From: Rhizophlyctis rosea
Lineage: Eukaryota; Chytridiomycota; Chytridiomycetes; Rhizophlyctidales; Rhizophlyctidaceae
NCBI GenBank assembly: GCA_027596075.1
Contig: JADGJC010000064.1
Location: forward strand, 1-64,000
Reading direction: 5' to 3'
DNA: 64,000 nucleotides
Shown: in pieces, positions 35,901 to 46,850 of the stretch
Position numbering within the stretch: the first letter of the stretch is position 1
Layout: every line of letters starts with the position of its first letter
Notes under the pieces: model-generated
Database searches by the model: none
Told to the model about the DNA's origin: nothing
The model's input: the letters and a program-made list of their open reading frames with translations, nothing else
Made by a program: the position numbers and the translations under genes

Positions 35901-37534
35901 CGTAGGATGCGGAACGATGAGCGCGAGCCACGACCGCACAACGCATAGATTTGGGGTGTTTCTTCGTTGTTCGGGTTCGCTACCTTTGCATCGATCAAAG
36001 GGGATAAGGATTCCAGCTCATCCACCGGAGAAAGATTCCGCAAGGGCCGTGGGACGAAGACCGCCGTATGATCATCGACATCCTCAGGAGTCTCTGCAGA
36101 CTGGAATTCGGGTTGATCCTCCTCGTCATCGCCAAGGTTTTCGATTTGGTATAGGTAACTGAGATGGCAATGGTCAGCAATCGCACAGATAATGGATGCT
36201 TTGGCATGACTCACTGGTTGCCGAACTCGCTCGCCAAGAACAAAAACCCAGTCTTCAATAGAGACAATCCAGACGCCACAGGAATGGTATCGAAATACTT
36301 GATTCGCATATTCTGCACGCCAGTAATCACTCCATCGTTGCCCGCCTCGTACTCCAACGTGATTTTGAAGATGTCCCCTTCCTCGGTTTGAGCGAGAATG
36401 AAAAAACCCTTCTTGAGCTTGTGCACCACGCTTGATACAATGATTATTGACCTCGGCTCCGCATCCTCCCCATCCGCAGAAGGAGGCTTCTGGTACGGAT
36501 CCGGTCGTTTGGGTATTGGTACTCGAACGAGCGGCTTATGGTCCGGATGCCGCCAGGTAATCCAGTTCTCTGAACACACCAAAACTCCACTGGGACCGTC
36601 GCTTCCGCCGGGAACCGCTATCAGCATATTCGACCGTGGATCAATAGTGTCACTCCACTTCCGTACGACATGATTCAGTCCGAGATCCAGCTCATAGTAC
36701 GTCAAGGTCTGCATGTAATGGATCAGCGATTGTCAGCAATATGTCAAATCAACACAGGTTTTGGGACATACCTTCTCGGTTTCATGGAACGCGTCCGGGT
36801 TTTCACCTGAATCGGCCTCTGAATAGTCAACCTCGATGCTTGCGAAAATAGGGTTCTCGAATCCGACGTCCACGCCCACGATATGGTGGCATATCGTGGA
36901 GGATTTGTGGGCTTCCAGAGGTGACGAAATCGTCAGACGAGTGGCTGCGTCTCTGTTCAAGATGTATACTAGTTTTTGTTTTTCAATGGCGCCTGGACCG
37001 TGGGAATGTTAGAGAGTCGTTGCAATGATAGAACACCCTGAAGGCTAGAAGATGACGTGATTGAACAGTACCTATCATGACGGCTCGCCCTTTCGGATCC
37101 GCTGCGAGATACTGGCCAGGCACTATGCGTCGGCAACCACTCTTCCCAAACATCTCAGAATGAACTGTGTCAAAAGCATTCTTTTTGGTGTTGTACTCCA
37201 AAATGGTGATCTTTCCCGAGTCCGTTCCCACAACAATGTAGTCTATTTACATTGCAATCCGATTAGTAAACAAACGGTGGTCATGACGTTTTGTTGACTA
37301 CACCGCACCTTTAGAGCCGCCTGTTAGCCGGAATGCTACTATTGATCTAATGATACCAAAGATCTCTCTCGATACCAGCGAGTGAACCTTTCCCGTTGAT
37401 GGATCCGGCTTCAGCAGTTCAAGAACGGAATTGCGTGCAACCACGATCTCCTGTTGCTTTGTGCCCGAAAAGTTGCCGATAGCTGAGGCCGTGATGGCCG
37501 TCGGTTGTTGCAAAGTAAGGTGGTATAAAAACAT
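32950..37534 (-). CDS. RSE1: SF3b130 / RSE1 (SF3B3), U2 snRNP splicing factor
   Basis: A large multi-exon gene colinear with SF3B3. The N-terminus [22 protein letters not shown] with [21 protein letters not shown] is near-identical to the family. Downstream come [73 protein letters not shown], the [18 protein letters not shown] block, [14 protein letters not shown] and [37 protein letters not shown] and the CPSF-A-type C-terminus ([40 protein letters not shown]) close the protein. The triple beta-propeller scaffolds SF3b for branch-point recognition. Frames are clean throughout, a useful contrast to the right third of the window. It shares a 0.5-kb divergent interval with the GT4 gene. Confidence 0.95.
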
Positions 37535-38028
37535 CCTCTCAAAGCTTTTCGAACAAGTGTTTGAAGTTGACTCTTATGAAATGGAAGGGTGCAACGGTTC
37601 TGAGAATTGCGAGGTCAGGGCGCAGGCACTGCACCGAAGGTATGGAGAGTAGCACCTCAACCAAGCAAGAATAAATATGTGTGGCAAGTCTAGTGTGAAG
37701 CTTTGGAGACTATGCGGGTTGTTGGTTTCGAGATTTGGTTGGGTTATGATTCGGAAGGGGAATGGTGGAAAGGGTTTGGAAACTTTCATTGCGCAGCCCA
37801 AGGAGCAGTCGAATGTCCAGCATCGCGTGTGTCACCTCGAGTCAATCCAAAGTTTGCTACACAAGGCTAAAAATATGCCTATCCTTGGTATCAGAACTTA
37901 CCTGCTCCATGATGATGTCAGAGGACCCTTGATTGAATTCAATGAAAGGTTGCGCAAGTCCCACAACTTCCATCTGCTAAATTTAGACCCACACCCGAAC
38001 CATAATCTTATCACCTCAACCGTGGAAG
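37535..38028. promoter_or_regulatory. Divergent interval, RSE1 / GT4 gene
   Basis: About 490 bp separates the two starts. It holds only short overlapping frames with no family resemblance; specific elements were not identified. Confidence 0.4.
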
Positions 38029-39758
38029 ATGACTTATCGAGTACTGCTCGTGCAGAGTGCGCACGGGCTCTTCGCCAGCTCTGGAGGATATCGGGCAAAC
38101 CTCGCACTTCTACAGGCACTCCAACAGCATGGGCACGCGGTCAAGATGATTGCGAATGCGTACGAGAAGGATATTGCACAGCTGAAATGTCAAGTGGACC
38201 GCAAGGACGACGACAAGCTCGGAGACCACAAGATTTCTGTCTTCCGGTTTTGCTGGAATGGAATCGTTGTTGTAGCCTTTGACTGTGATACTTTCAAGGG
38301 TATCTTTGAGTCGGTGACGGCTGCACACGGTCGGCGAAGTTGGCTGATGGTAAAAGTGTGTCTCTGCAATATCATGATGCGCGAGCCAACATTGCTGTCT
38401 ATGCTTCTTAGGATGACGCCGATACGCCATCTGAATTTCTAGATAGATCCCGTTTTATAGCCGCGGAAGCGGACGCTTTCCAACCAACACACTTCATTTT
38501 CAATGATCAAATCACGCTCAAAATCGCAATTGAAGAATGCAAACTCATGTGTGCACGCATCTTCATCGCACATGATGTGCAAAACCTCCCCTTTGGCCCA
38601 TACGCGAAAGCTACGTGGTCTGGTAAGCACTAACGCGTTGCGCAGATTTGCTTGTAGCACTCAATACCCACTAGAAAGCCAGAGCCCAAATGCATCCCGG
38701 CGAAATAGTATCTCGCAACGACTTCATGGCCGACTAGCGGAAGTCGACGCGTTATGGACTGTCAGCGACGCGGTCAAGAGCTTTTTCCACATGTAACGAG
38801 ACCACACACTTTATGGGATGGATGCCTTACTGAACACCTGAAATCCTCTAGACATGGCAATTTGACATCCACCCATGTTCCATGCCATCCGGCAATCTAT
38901 GGCGACCTCGAAACCATCCCGAACTATGGTTGAGAGCCCCTTTGCTTCAAGTTTCTGTGAAATCATTAGTTGCTAACAATGATGCTAGACAACTTCAATG
39001 CTCCATACGTATGTGCAATCAATCCGGGCGTTTTGAAGGGTTTCGACATCTTTCGAAACACCGCGAGGGATATGCCGGATATACAATTTCTGGCGGTTAG
39101 ATCGTGGAACACAAGCTCCTTTGTCTTGGATGAATTAGGCAAGATACCAAATATCACGTAAGAATCAACGATGTGCATCACGTGGCGGCACGTGGCGGCA
39201 CGAAGTTGACATCCTTTCAGGATCTGTGAACCAAAGTCCAACATTGAGGAGTTGTGGAGTCAGGTCAGGGCCATCTTGGTCCCAACCATTTTCTTTGAGG
39301 CGTTTGGCCTGGTTGTTATTGAAGCAATGCTGCGAGGCATTCCTGTAATCTCGTCGGATTCGGGTATGTAGCACCTGCCACGCAACTGCATTGCGTGAGA
39401 TCGTGACACAATTTCAGGAGGACTGCCCGAGGCGCACCTGGACGTCCCATATGTCATTCCGGTCAATCCAATCACCGGCGCGTTGGAAGACGATTCGGAT
39501 CTGGTCGCGAAGTACGGCGTATTCAAGCAACCTTCCAACGACCCAAAGAAATGGAAAGATACCCTGCGAACGCTTTTGACGGAGCATGCCTTGTATGATG
39601 ATCTGAGGACTAAAGGGCGCGAGCGCGCTATGGCATATATTCGCGGCCTGAAGCATGAGATGTACGAAGAACAGATGAGACGTGCCCTGGAGAATGCGAA
39701 AGTTCGGCAGAGGTTTGAGCAGAACATCACTCAGTTTACGCATTGGGCGAGGCACTAA
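38029..39758 (+). CDS. GT4-family glycosyltransferase (GT-B fold)
   Basis: Starts MTYRVLLVQSAHGLFASSGGYRANLALLQALQQHGH, the Rossmann start of a group-1 glycosyltransferase. Middle exons carry FIFNDQITLKIAIEECK, CARIFIAHDVQNLPFGPYA and MLDNFNAPYVCAINPGVLKGF. The C-terminal domain has the diagnostic PTIFFEAFGLVVIEAMLRGIPVISSDSGGLPE (E-x7-E), followed by a long helical tail to HWARH. No signal peptide or membrane segment is seen, so it is probably cytosolic. The acceptor is unknown. The lack of eukaryote-specific landmarks (it is not PIG-A, ALG2 or ALG11) leaves open an ancient bacterial origin, but it has several host-type introns. Confidence 0.82.
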
Positions 39759-40257
39759 TTAATGTTCTGTAGGCCGACACTTGCTTCCACTATCAATTAA
39801 GTTCACATATGGGGCATCCGTAGACATATTTAGGCAAATTAGTTGGAACTGCATAGGACTTAGATAGTGTGCATAAGTCAATGTAATTAGGAATCGTCTA
39901 GTTCATTCGAAGATCTGGAGATGCACAAGACGAGCGCAACTGTGCATGACAAGGTGGCGAGGCATAATGAAAACGCGTGCAAGTTACTGTGCCAATGGCG
40001 CAGCTCTAAATGAAGCATTGCGCAAAGCCACTCCTGCACAGACTGGCACAGACCCTGTCATGCCCCCCCCACCTCCCCACCGTGGGAAATTGATCTAGTT
40101 TCACCTTTCGCCATCTTTTCGTGAGATTTCAACTTTTACGAACACTCAAAACATCTCTCACGCTACTGGTCATATTGGTAGCTCTTGCAAGTGAGTAGCA
40201 ACGTCACGTACGCGTCCCCGTGCGCCCTATGCTCATATGTATATGCTTGCCCCAGGA

Positions 40258-41964
40258 ATGTCAGAAGCAGAGTCACGTCCGGACGGGGTTTCCAAAGAAA
40301 GCGAGCAGGTCAGGTCACCCGTACCGTTCTTTTGCCGTGTACGTTACTTATACTCGACTTCCTTGCATCAACAGCAAGCCCGCATCGATGACGAAAGCGC
40401 GAAAGACTCTTCCAACAGTCCCAAGCCTAACGCCGGGAAGACAGCGCAAAGCGACGCCAAATCGACTCATGACAGTAATCATGATGGTGGCGGGCGGCAG
40501 GCTGTCGAAATGGAAGCGCACGATGATGAAGCGAAGCCTCGTCGGACTCGGGATCAACTTGGACCGAATGAGTGTTACAATTGTGGAGGTGAAGGACACA
40601 TGGCGTATCAGGTAAAGATGTTGTGATTGGTATCCATCATTGCATGGATGTAAGACCGACCAACCGCGGTATTTCATGCACTTTGTAGTGTCCATCTCCC
40701 AAAGGAGCCCTCGCCGAGTGTAACGTGGAATGTTATGGTGTGTTTACCGTCATCCATTTCAATTTCGGATATGCCATTTGGCTAATGATCATGCGAACAG
40801 GTTGTCATGGATTGGGCCACTTCAAAGTAGGCTCAGCTTTCCGAAATACCGTTTTGCTTCCCTGTGACGTACCGGAGCTGAAAAATGTGTAACTTGCATC
40901 ATCTCAGGTGATATGCCCAACTATTCATCCCAAGCCACGTAAGTCTTTTGCTTGTAAATGCGTGCAGAGCTACGCTGATGTCAATGTTTTCAACAGCCCG
41001 CACATTCGAAGGTCCGGGGTATCGGCGCGGGCAGGGTAGTCGGCGTGGACAAGTCCGGTACACAAGCGCTCCTGCAAGGCCCAGGCCCAAGCCGCAGGCT
41101 GCCCAAACAGATTCGGAAGCTGCTCAGGATGAAGGCAATGACGCAGACGTCAGCACCAACGAACAGAATGGAGAGCAGCACCAGACCGGCAACGTGGACG
41201 CTCGCATTGAAGCCCGCAAGGCTGCGATCAAAGCTTCGAGGGAACGCAGAAAACAGCGAGTGCGAGACGCCCTAGCGGCCGCGAAAGCGGGGAAACCTGA
41301 GATGAAGGAGGTTGCAACACAGACGGGTGATGTCACTGAAGCCGACAGTGCGACTCCTGGTACGTTTCGAAACATCGGTTAGCATTTGTTCAAAGAGTCA
41401 TACTGATGGAACTATATAGCAGGTGACCAAGTCGAAAAAACGGCTCGCCGACCGAATGCATCAAACTCGCGCGGACGTGGTCGCGGAAGGGGATCGGCTT
41501 TCCATGTAACTCAATCCAGGATGCGAGGCACAATGAGTGATTCGGGCGAAGCTCTTGAAGCTCCACCTCAAAAGCCACCACCCGCACCAACCAATGAAAC
41601 GCAAGTCAGGCCTGCGGCCCCTCACAAGGCGGCAAACGCTCCCGGAAACGGCGGATTCCGGGGTGGATATCAAGGCCCACAAGGTCGGCTCGATTACCGC
41701 GGACCAAGGCAAGGGCAGCAACCTCAACAGCGCCAGCAACAATCCACCCAGCAGCAGCCTGCGGGAAACAACATACAATTCGGCTCAATCGTGCCAACTC
41801 GTGGGAGCGCGTTCCGAGGAATGCCGCGTGAGCGCGGCGGGTTCGGTAGAGGGGCTGGGGGTGATCGCCATCTGTACAATACGAATCAAGCTCCGCCGAA
41901 ATACCAACGTCGCGACAGTGGCATTGCCAATGAATATCCAAACTACGTTCCCCAAGTTTGGTAA
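40258..41964 (+). CDS. CCHC zinc-knuckle RNA-binding protein with RGG tail
   Basis: Begins MSEAESRPDGVSKESEQ. Knuckle 1 is CYNCGGEGHMAYQ-C and knuckle 2 is CYGCHGLGHFKVIC, both CX2CX4HX4C, assembled across at least four short exons (40.6-40.95 kb). The rest is a long disordered region: an Arg/Lys helix (ARKAAIKASRERRKQRVRDALAAAK), RGRGRGRG, GGFRGGYQGPQGR, a Gln-rich block and FRGMPRERGGFGRG. The layout resembles Gis2/CNBP-like or Air-type factors fused to an RGG tail, so an mRNP or translation role is likely. A putative intron at 40309-40374 is 66 nt with no in-frame stop, so its retention would still give a full protein. Confidence 0.75.
40309..40374 (+). other. Stop-free 66-nt intron (3n), possible alternative exon extension
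   Basis: GTCAGG...CAACAG splits SEQ|QARIDDES. Length is a multiple of three and the frame stays open, unlike the other introns traced here. Confidence 0.45.
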
Positions 41965-42300
41965 GAGGTTTCGGGAGGTTTGACGTTTCAGACCGAAACT
42001 CATCCGCAGCCCCTCTTTACACAGCGTCTCGTGTAACGAACCCGGCCACTTTGCCCGCAACTGTCCATCTACTTGAGCCCAACCTGCCACCGCCACAACC
42101 CGTTCAATTCCCTCTGCTGATGTCCTGCTTCCCTATGCTCATCTGCGGCTTTTGTACAAGCTGTTCTGCATGTGTTAAACCGCGATAACTTTCCCCCTTG
42201 CTGTATCATGCTCAAAAAACCTCTGCTCCGTATGTTTGATATTGCGCTGGTAATATATTGCACATCATACAAACATACAAGAGTATCGTACTCGCATTAT

Positions 42301-43069
42301 CTATTTCGTCTTGATGATGCGTAGCTTACCCGGCACGTACTGTTCACGGTGGCAACTGATTAGAGACACAACAAACAACACGGAGGGAGAGTATGGTAAG
42401 AGAGGTTGTGCACCGAAACGGTAGCGGGCATACCTTGAAGTTATCCGAGTAGTTCTTCACTCTCTCCTTCTCCCTCTTGGGCTCCTCTACCCAGTAGTCG
42501 TATCCCTGTCGTTCTGCGAACAAAATAGCGTCCTCCTTTGTATGGAAGTTCATGCGGACACCTTGGACGGGGTCGTGACTGCACCAGGTTGAGTGTTAGC
42601 CTCCTGCAGGCCCAATGTATCTCGCCGTATGGTACAATACCTAGTGGCCCATCCCATCAAAGGGTTCTCCCATCTCTCCTGAATGTCAAAGTCGATCCTC
42701 CAGTACTTAGTGCCCGCAACACCGGATTGCATGGCCGTCTTTGACGGCTTGAAGATGCGGACGGACCGTCGGGATACTTCGGGTGGGCATCCTGCACGGC
42801 CGGAACGTGAGCAAGCGCAAGGATATGAGGACGCCACAAGCTGTTGACTGTGAAGACTAACCACTGATAGCATCGCCAGGGAAGATTTCCCGTCCTTGAG
42901 GGTTAGTGACGATAGCCGGAACTTCCCTTCCCTTCTCTTTGGCGGCGACTTGGTCGGTACCGAGGTCGATCAGGCGTTGGACGGGAATGTCGAGGATGCT
43001 GCGTCGGGCGGTGATGGACACCGCGGCTGGTGATTGCACGGCGCGGGTGAGGGTGCGTGTTGAAAACAT
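42301..43069 (-). CDS. NDUFS4: NDUFS4-like 18/21-kDa subunit of mitochondrial complex I
   Basis: Exon 1 ([26 protein letters not shown]...) is an Arg/Ser-rich mitochondrial presequence, followed by [23 protein letters not shown]. Later exons give [67 protein letters not shown]...NYSDNFK and, after the GTATGC...ACAG intron, [12 protein letters not shown]. All match NDUFS4, an accessory subunit stabilising the NADH-binding module. A functional complex I fits an aerobic fungus with standard mitochondria. Length is about 170 residues, as expected. Confidence 0.92.
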
Positions 43070-43271
43070 GATGAGGGATGAGGAAGTTGGGTAAAATCGT
43101 GAAAGGAAAACTTGGAAAAGTTGGACGGAATTTGTGAGTTGGAGTTCGAGTGTTCCTTTAACAAGTCATGTGACTTTGTGCATTAATGGCTATTTCTGTA
43201 TTTAGAGTGTGGCTATTTTGAGGGACGCCTGTGTCACCGCCCGCACGCGTTTCGAAATCATCATCCACCAC

Positions 43272-43374
43272 CGTGTATTACAAAGTATCGGTGACTTCAC
43301 TCGACCACCGATAGCGTCCTAAGACAAGTGCGGTCATCAAACTACAATACTCCTGTGTCCCACCCTTGAAGTTT
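43272..43374 (+). repeat. Left 103-bp inverted repeat
   Basis: Begins GTGTATTACAAAG and ends CCTTGAAGTTTT. It is identical to the reverse complement of 45291-45393 at 102 of 103 positions; the only difference is A at 43325. Confidence 0.95.
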
Positions 43375-43684
43375 TGTGCGGCTTGCTCGGGTTTCTGCCC
43401 ACTTTTCCTCTCCCTCTCAAAACCCTCTCTTCCGACTCTCTTAGAACTCATCAAACCAAAAGGAAATCTTCATTTCGCCGAGCTTTCGTGGGGCCAATCT
43501 CAGAACCTGCCAGCGTGACAGTTGGACGACCTAATTTGTATTCCGTTCCTACTCGTTTCAGACACCGGTTTTTACACGACCAACAAGGTGAGCTAGGATA
43601 CCGTATTCTTCGTGGCACCTGCATGCGTACGATTACTGACCTGAACTGCACAGACAAACTCGTTCACAATCAGTCCGGTGTGTC

Positions 43685-44601
43685 ATGGTTCGACGACTGA
43701 ATACGTGTTGTGGCTGTTTTGACCTCAGAGGAGGGACCATCGTAATTGGCGCATTGACTGCGGTAAGTCTCACAGGTTGGGTTTGAGGCTGCGCAACTTT
43801 GCTGACAATTTTGCTTACTGCAGGCTTTGACTGCTTTCATTGCCTTTGACCAGCGAGTGGACGGTCCTGCCAGTTATGCGTTGTTGGTGTGGGGTATCTT
43901 GGCGACCGCGTTGATGATTGTTGGGACAGGGGCTGTGGTGAAGAACCGTATTATCGGCATTAGGAATTTCTCGTTAGTGTACATGGTCAACGCCCTGATT
44001 GCGATCGGCATTCTCATCGCAAGCGTCGTGGTGGACCAAACCAACCGACAATCCATTGTCGACAACTGCGTCAACAATTCCATAGACCTTCCAGACCGAG
44101 ATGAGGAGGATGATTGCAACACAGCGGCAGGGAAATACCTAATACAGACAACGGTTTTCAACGTGATCATCTGTTTGATCTTGGTAAGTTCGCAATTGAC
44201 GTGATTGCGCTGGCAGACTTCTGCGGGACATTTGCTCACTCTGGGATTTTCAGATTTACGCGTCCGCAGTTCTACGATCATTCTATCTCGACATCAGTGT
44301 AGATCCAGTCAAATACGGCATCGGAGTAGCTCCCGAAGTGACGGACACAGCTTACCCGCTCGTAACGGTCCATAACCCATGGGGCTTCCAGAACGCTTGG
44401 AATTCGCCAAACAATCAACCACCCTTACCTCCTTACCAACCACCACCACCCAAATACGAACCAGCAGAGGAAGCACCTCCCGCAGCGTCTACACCTTTCG
44501 GTTCTACTTCTACTTTGCAAGATGAGGCTGGAACTAATGGGGATGGGGTCAGTGGACCACCGCCTGCAAACCATATCTCGCTAGGTCGAGTGGTCGAGTG
44601 A
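43685..44601 (+). CDS. Four-pass membrane protein with Pro-rich tail, C-terminus altered by an insertion
   Basis: Three exons (43685-43762, 43824-44183, 44254-44601) give about 261 residues. MVRRLNTCCGCFDLRGG precedes four hydrophobic segments (about residues 17-35, 40-62, 70-90, 120-142), with an acidic, two-Cys loop between TM3 and TM4 (DNCVNN...DEEDDCNT). It resembles MARVEL/tetraspan-type small fungal membrane proteins, but no family is certain. The cytosolic tail is Pro-rich with PPPPKYEPAEEA, a PY-like ligand for WW domains. The current stop (44599) lies inside a 56-bp tandem duplication/insertion; without it the Pro-rich frame would continue to 44726. The gene sits inside the inverted-repeat pair. 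Confidence 0.75.
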
Positions 44602-44637
44602 AGTCACCGATACTTTGTAATACAAACCATATCTCGC
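44568..44637 (+). repeat. 56-bp insertion flanked by 14-bp direct repeats, carrying a 34-bp inverted-repeat end
   Basis: AAACCATATCTCGC occurs at 44568-44581 and again at 44624-44637. Between them, 44590-44623 is identical to the outer 34 bp of the right inverted repeat (45358-45391). It is not an intron, because no AG precedes the second copy. Confidence 0.85.
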
Positions 44638-45290
44638 CGTCGCCACCTGCTACGCAGGGAACAGCGTTGCCTTCCGAACCTCCGTCGGCGCATACGCGGG
44701 ATGTAGGAGCGCGGTCGATTGTCTGAGTTGTTGTGTATATATCATCACCCTCTTCATTTTTGTTACATATGGATTTAGCGTAGACGGGCAAAGTTCGTTG
44801 CAATTTCATACCGTTGCTGCTGGCATCGTTTTTGTATATAGCAATTTATTAGTGCTAGCCTTGTTTGTCAATAGTATTTCATGCAATACTTTCCCTGACT
44901 TCAAATTGAGGGCAAAAGATTGGACAGTATGAAACCATTTGGCTGAGGAACCAAAATCGATCGAAAGGAACCAAAATAACACCAGATCCGCAGCCTGCAA
45001 CTTGTGCCTGACTGCTGACCCACCTTTTCCTCCCAACACCCATCTGTGGAAATTCCTGTTTTCATACAGGTTACAATTGCGTCAGGAACCCGGCTCGGTA
45101 TGGCTCGGTATGCAGGTACGTTTGTCATTTGGTGTTTCTGTTGTCTATAGTTGTTGGTTGTTACATCTTTCTTCCATTCCTGACTTGTTACCATTCTGCA
45201 CCGTCACTAGAGGCATTTCCCTTGTTTCCGCAAGTCCACGAGAACTGCAACATCATCCTCCCGCCACAAGTTCTATAGAATATATAGCAA

Positions 45291-45393
45291 AAAACTTCAA
45301 GGGTGGGACACAGGAGTATTGTAGTTTGATGACCGCACTGGTCTTAGGACGCTATCGGTGGTCGAGTGAAGTCACCGATACTTTGTAATACAC
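45291..45393 (-). repeat. Right 103-bp inverted repeat
   Basis: Mirror copy of 43272-43374 (102/103). The pair spans 2.1 kb. No obvious target-site duplication flanks the outer ends. Confidence 0.95.
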
Positions 45394-45417
45394 CCATCTG
45401 CGCGACAATACATCACA

Positions 45418-45585
45418 ATGCCCTCCCGGAAACCACCTCCACCTCCTCCAACCTACGAAGATGCCACCACAACCGACGAAACCACCCCCCTCCTCCCCCC
45501 ACCCCCCACCCCAAAAGACGACAACGAAAAAGAACTCTTGGAATTCATCCGCCAAGATTTGGAAGGGCAGGGTGGTCGTGCTTGA
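45418..45585 (+). CDS. Small Pro-rich protein, possible tail remnant
   Basis: A 55-residue frame starting 25 bp outside the right inverted repeat: MPSRKPPPPPPTYEDA, then TTPLLPPPPTP and a charged helix EKELLEFIRQDLEGQ. The PPPPTYED motif recalls the PPPPKYEP tail of the membrane protein inside the repeats, so it may be a remnant of a second copy or an independent small gene. Homology is not demonstrated. Confidence 0.35.
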   Translation: MPSRKPPPPPPTYEDATTTDETTPLLPPPPTPKDDNEKELLEFIRQDLEGQGGRA

Positions 45586-46563
45586 GTTGATGGGGTCTCC
45601 AAGATTTTTTGAGTTTGAGGAAGATTCGAGATTCCGTTGCTTTCCCGTTTTGACGAGGGATATTGACTAATAATAACTTCAATGGCATAGGGTCTTTTCA
45701 TCAGATGCGGTAGGGTGTATATAGATAGTTTGTGTGCGTGGGTTTTGCGGAGGATAGTGCAGAGCGGTGCGAAATCTTTTGCTGAGCGAGCTTAGGATTG
45801 TATATAGGTATTTTGGCATCCATTCTCGTATGAGTGGTGAAGTGGTTGTTCGCATGGTGTTGGATGGAGCGTTGTATTTTAGCAGATTTGGGTAGGATAT
45901 CTCGGCGGTGGTCCGTCTGGTGGAGTTTGTTGCATACGCTTTTTTATAGCTTTAGGCGGAAGAAGTGCGTTTGTAGGTTGTGGAGATATGGCATGAAATT
46001 GGAAATTTGATTTTTTGTCGCTCTGTACAAGCTTGATGATCACTTGGGCCAACGTGCAAATGTGAAATTGGGTGAATTAATTACCTTCTACCTCTTCCCA
46101 ATTTCTAAGATTCTCAAAACACCAAGTCCCGAAATCATCGCTATCGGGATCGTGATCAATTAGGATAGCCATAGCAGGAAACCCCTATTGAAGTCCGCTC
46201 GATCGGACTGACATCATAGTCGCCCATTAGCACGTGACAGCACTGCCATGCCATATCGTAATAATGTAAACAAACTGTGTTTGCACTTCAGCCCGTCGAT
46301 CGCCCCATCAGAAGTCTTTATCAATAGGAACAGCGTGCGTTTCATTGCTCTTCATTCTTTCCCCTCTTCACATTTTCTGCACTCCCACGAAGAGAGCTCT
46401 GAGCGAGAACTAGGTATGTGTCGTCCATCCATCCATCGTTTTCATCCATCCATCCATCCATCCATCAACATCGACTAACTGAACACTCTCCTTTCTACAC
46501 AGTTCATCAATCCTTGACACTCTTCAGGCTATGCCACCGTCCAAGTACTCGTTGTGCAACCCA

Positions 46564-46640
46564 GTGTTGGCCCCGCGGTTCAACAGGAAGGGGGTGAGCC
46601 GGCCCCATCTAAGGTTTACCATTTGGGCATCCGGACACCC
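46564..46640 (+). repeat. Unit 1 of a 75-bp dispersed duplication
   Basis: Shares TTGGCCCCGCGGTTC, GAGCCGGCC and CATCTAAGGTTTACCATTTG with unit 2, 212 bp downstream. Conservation is patchy, as in structured RNA or degraded repeats. Confidence 0.75.
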
Positions 46641-46775
46641 AATCAGCGAGTACGGACGGGTTGAGTTCCTCAGGTGCGAAGTTCGATGATGTTCCCCAAG
46701 ACAAGTGAATTCCCTCGCAGGAAGACAAGCATCCTACTCCGACCCTACCCAGGGGACGCCCATTCCACAACTGAA

Positions 46776-46850
46776 GTATTGGCCCCGCGGTTCGATATAG
46801 AGGGGGGAGCCGGCCTCATCTAAGGTTTACCATTTGAGCAACCGGACCCT
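46776..46850 (+). repeat. Unit 2 of the 75-bp duplication
   Basis: Same order of conserved blocks as unit 1, with differences concentrated between them. It is followed at 47,020-47,090 by a C/G-rich, foldable stretch (CACC-TCCCC-GTGG). Confidence 0.75.

Noticed and set aside
44582..44623. An intron at the end of the membrane-protein gene
   Set aside because: The segment lacks a 3' AG before the second AAACCATATCTCGC and is explained by the direct repeat plus the copied inverted-repeat end.
45461..45701. Overlapping frames around the Pro-rich small gene, both strands
   Set aside because: Low-complexity C-rich DNA keeps several frames open; only the frame at 45418 has a sensible start and charged C-terminal helix.
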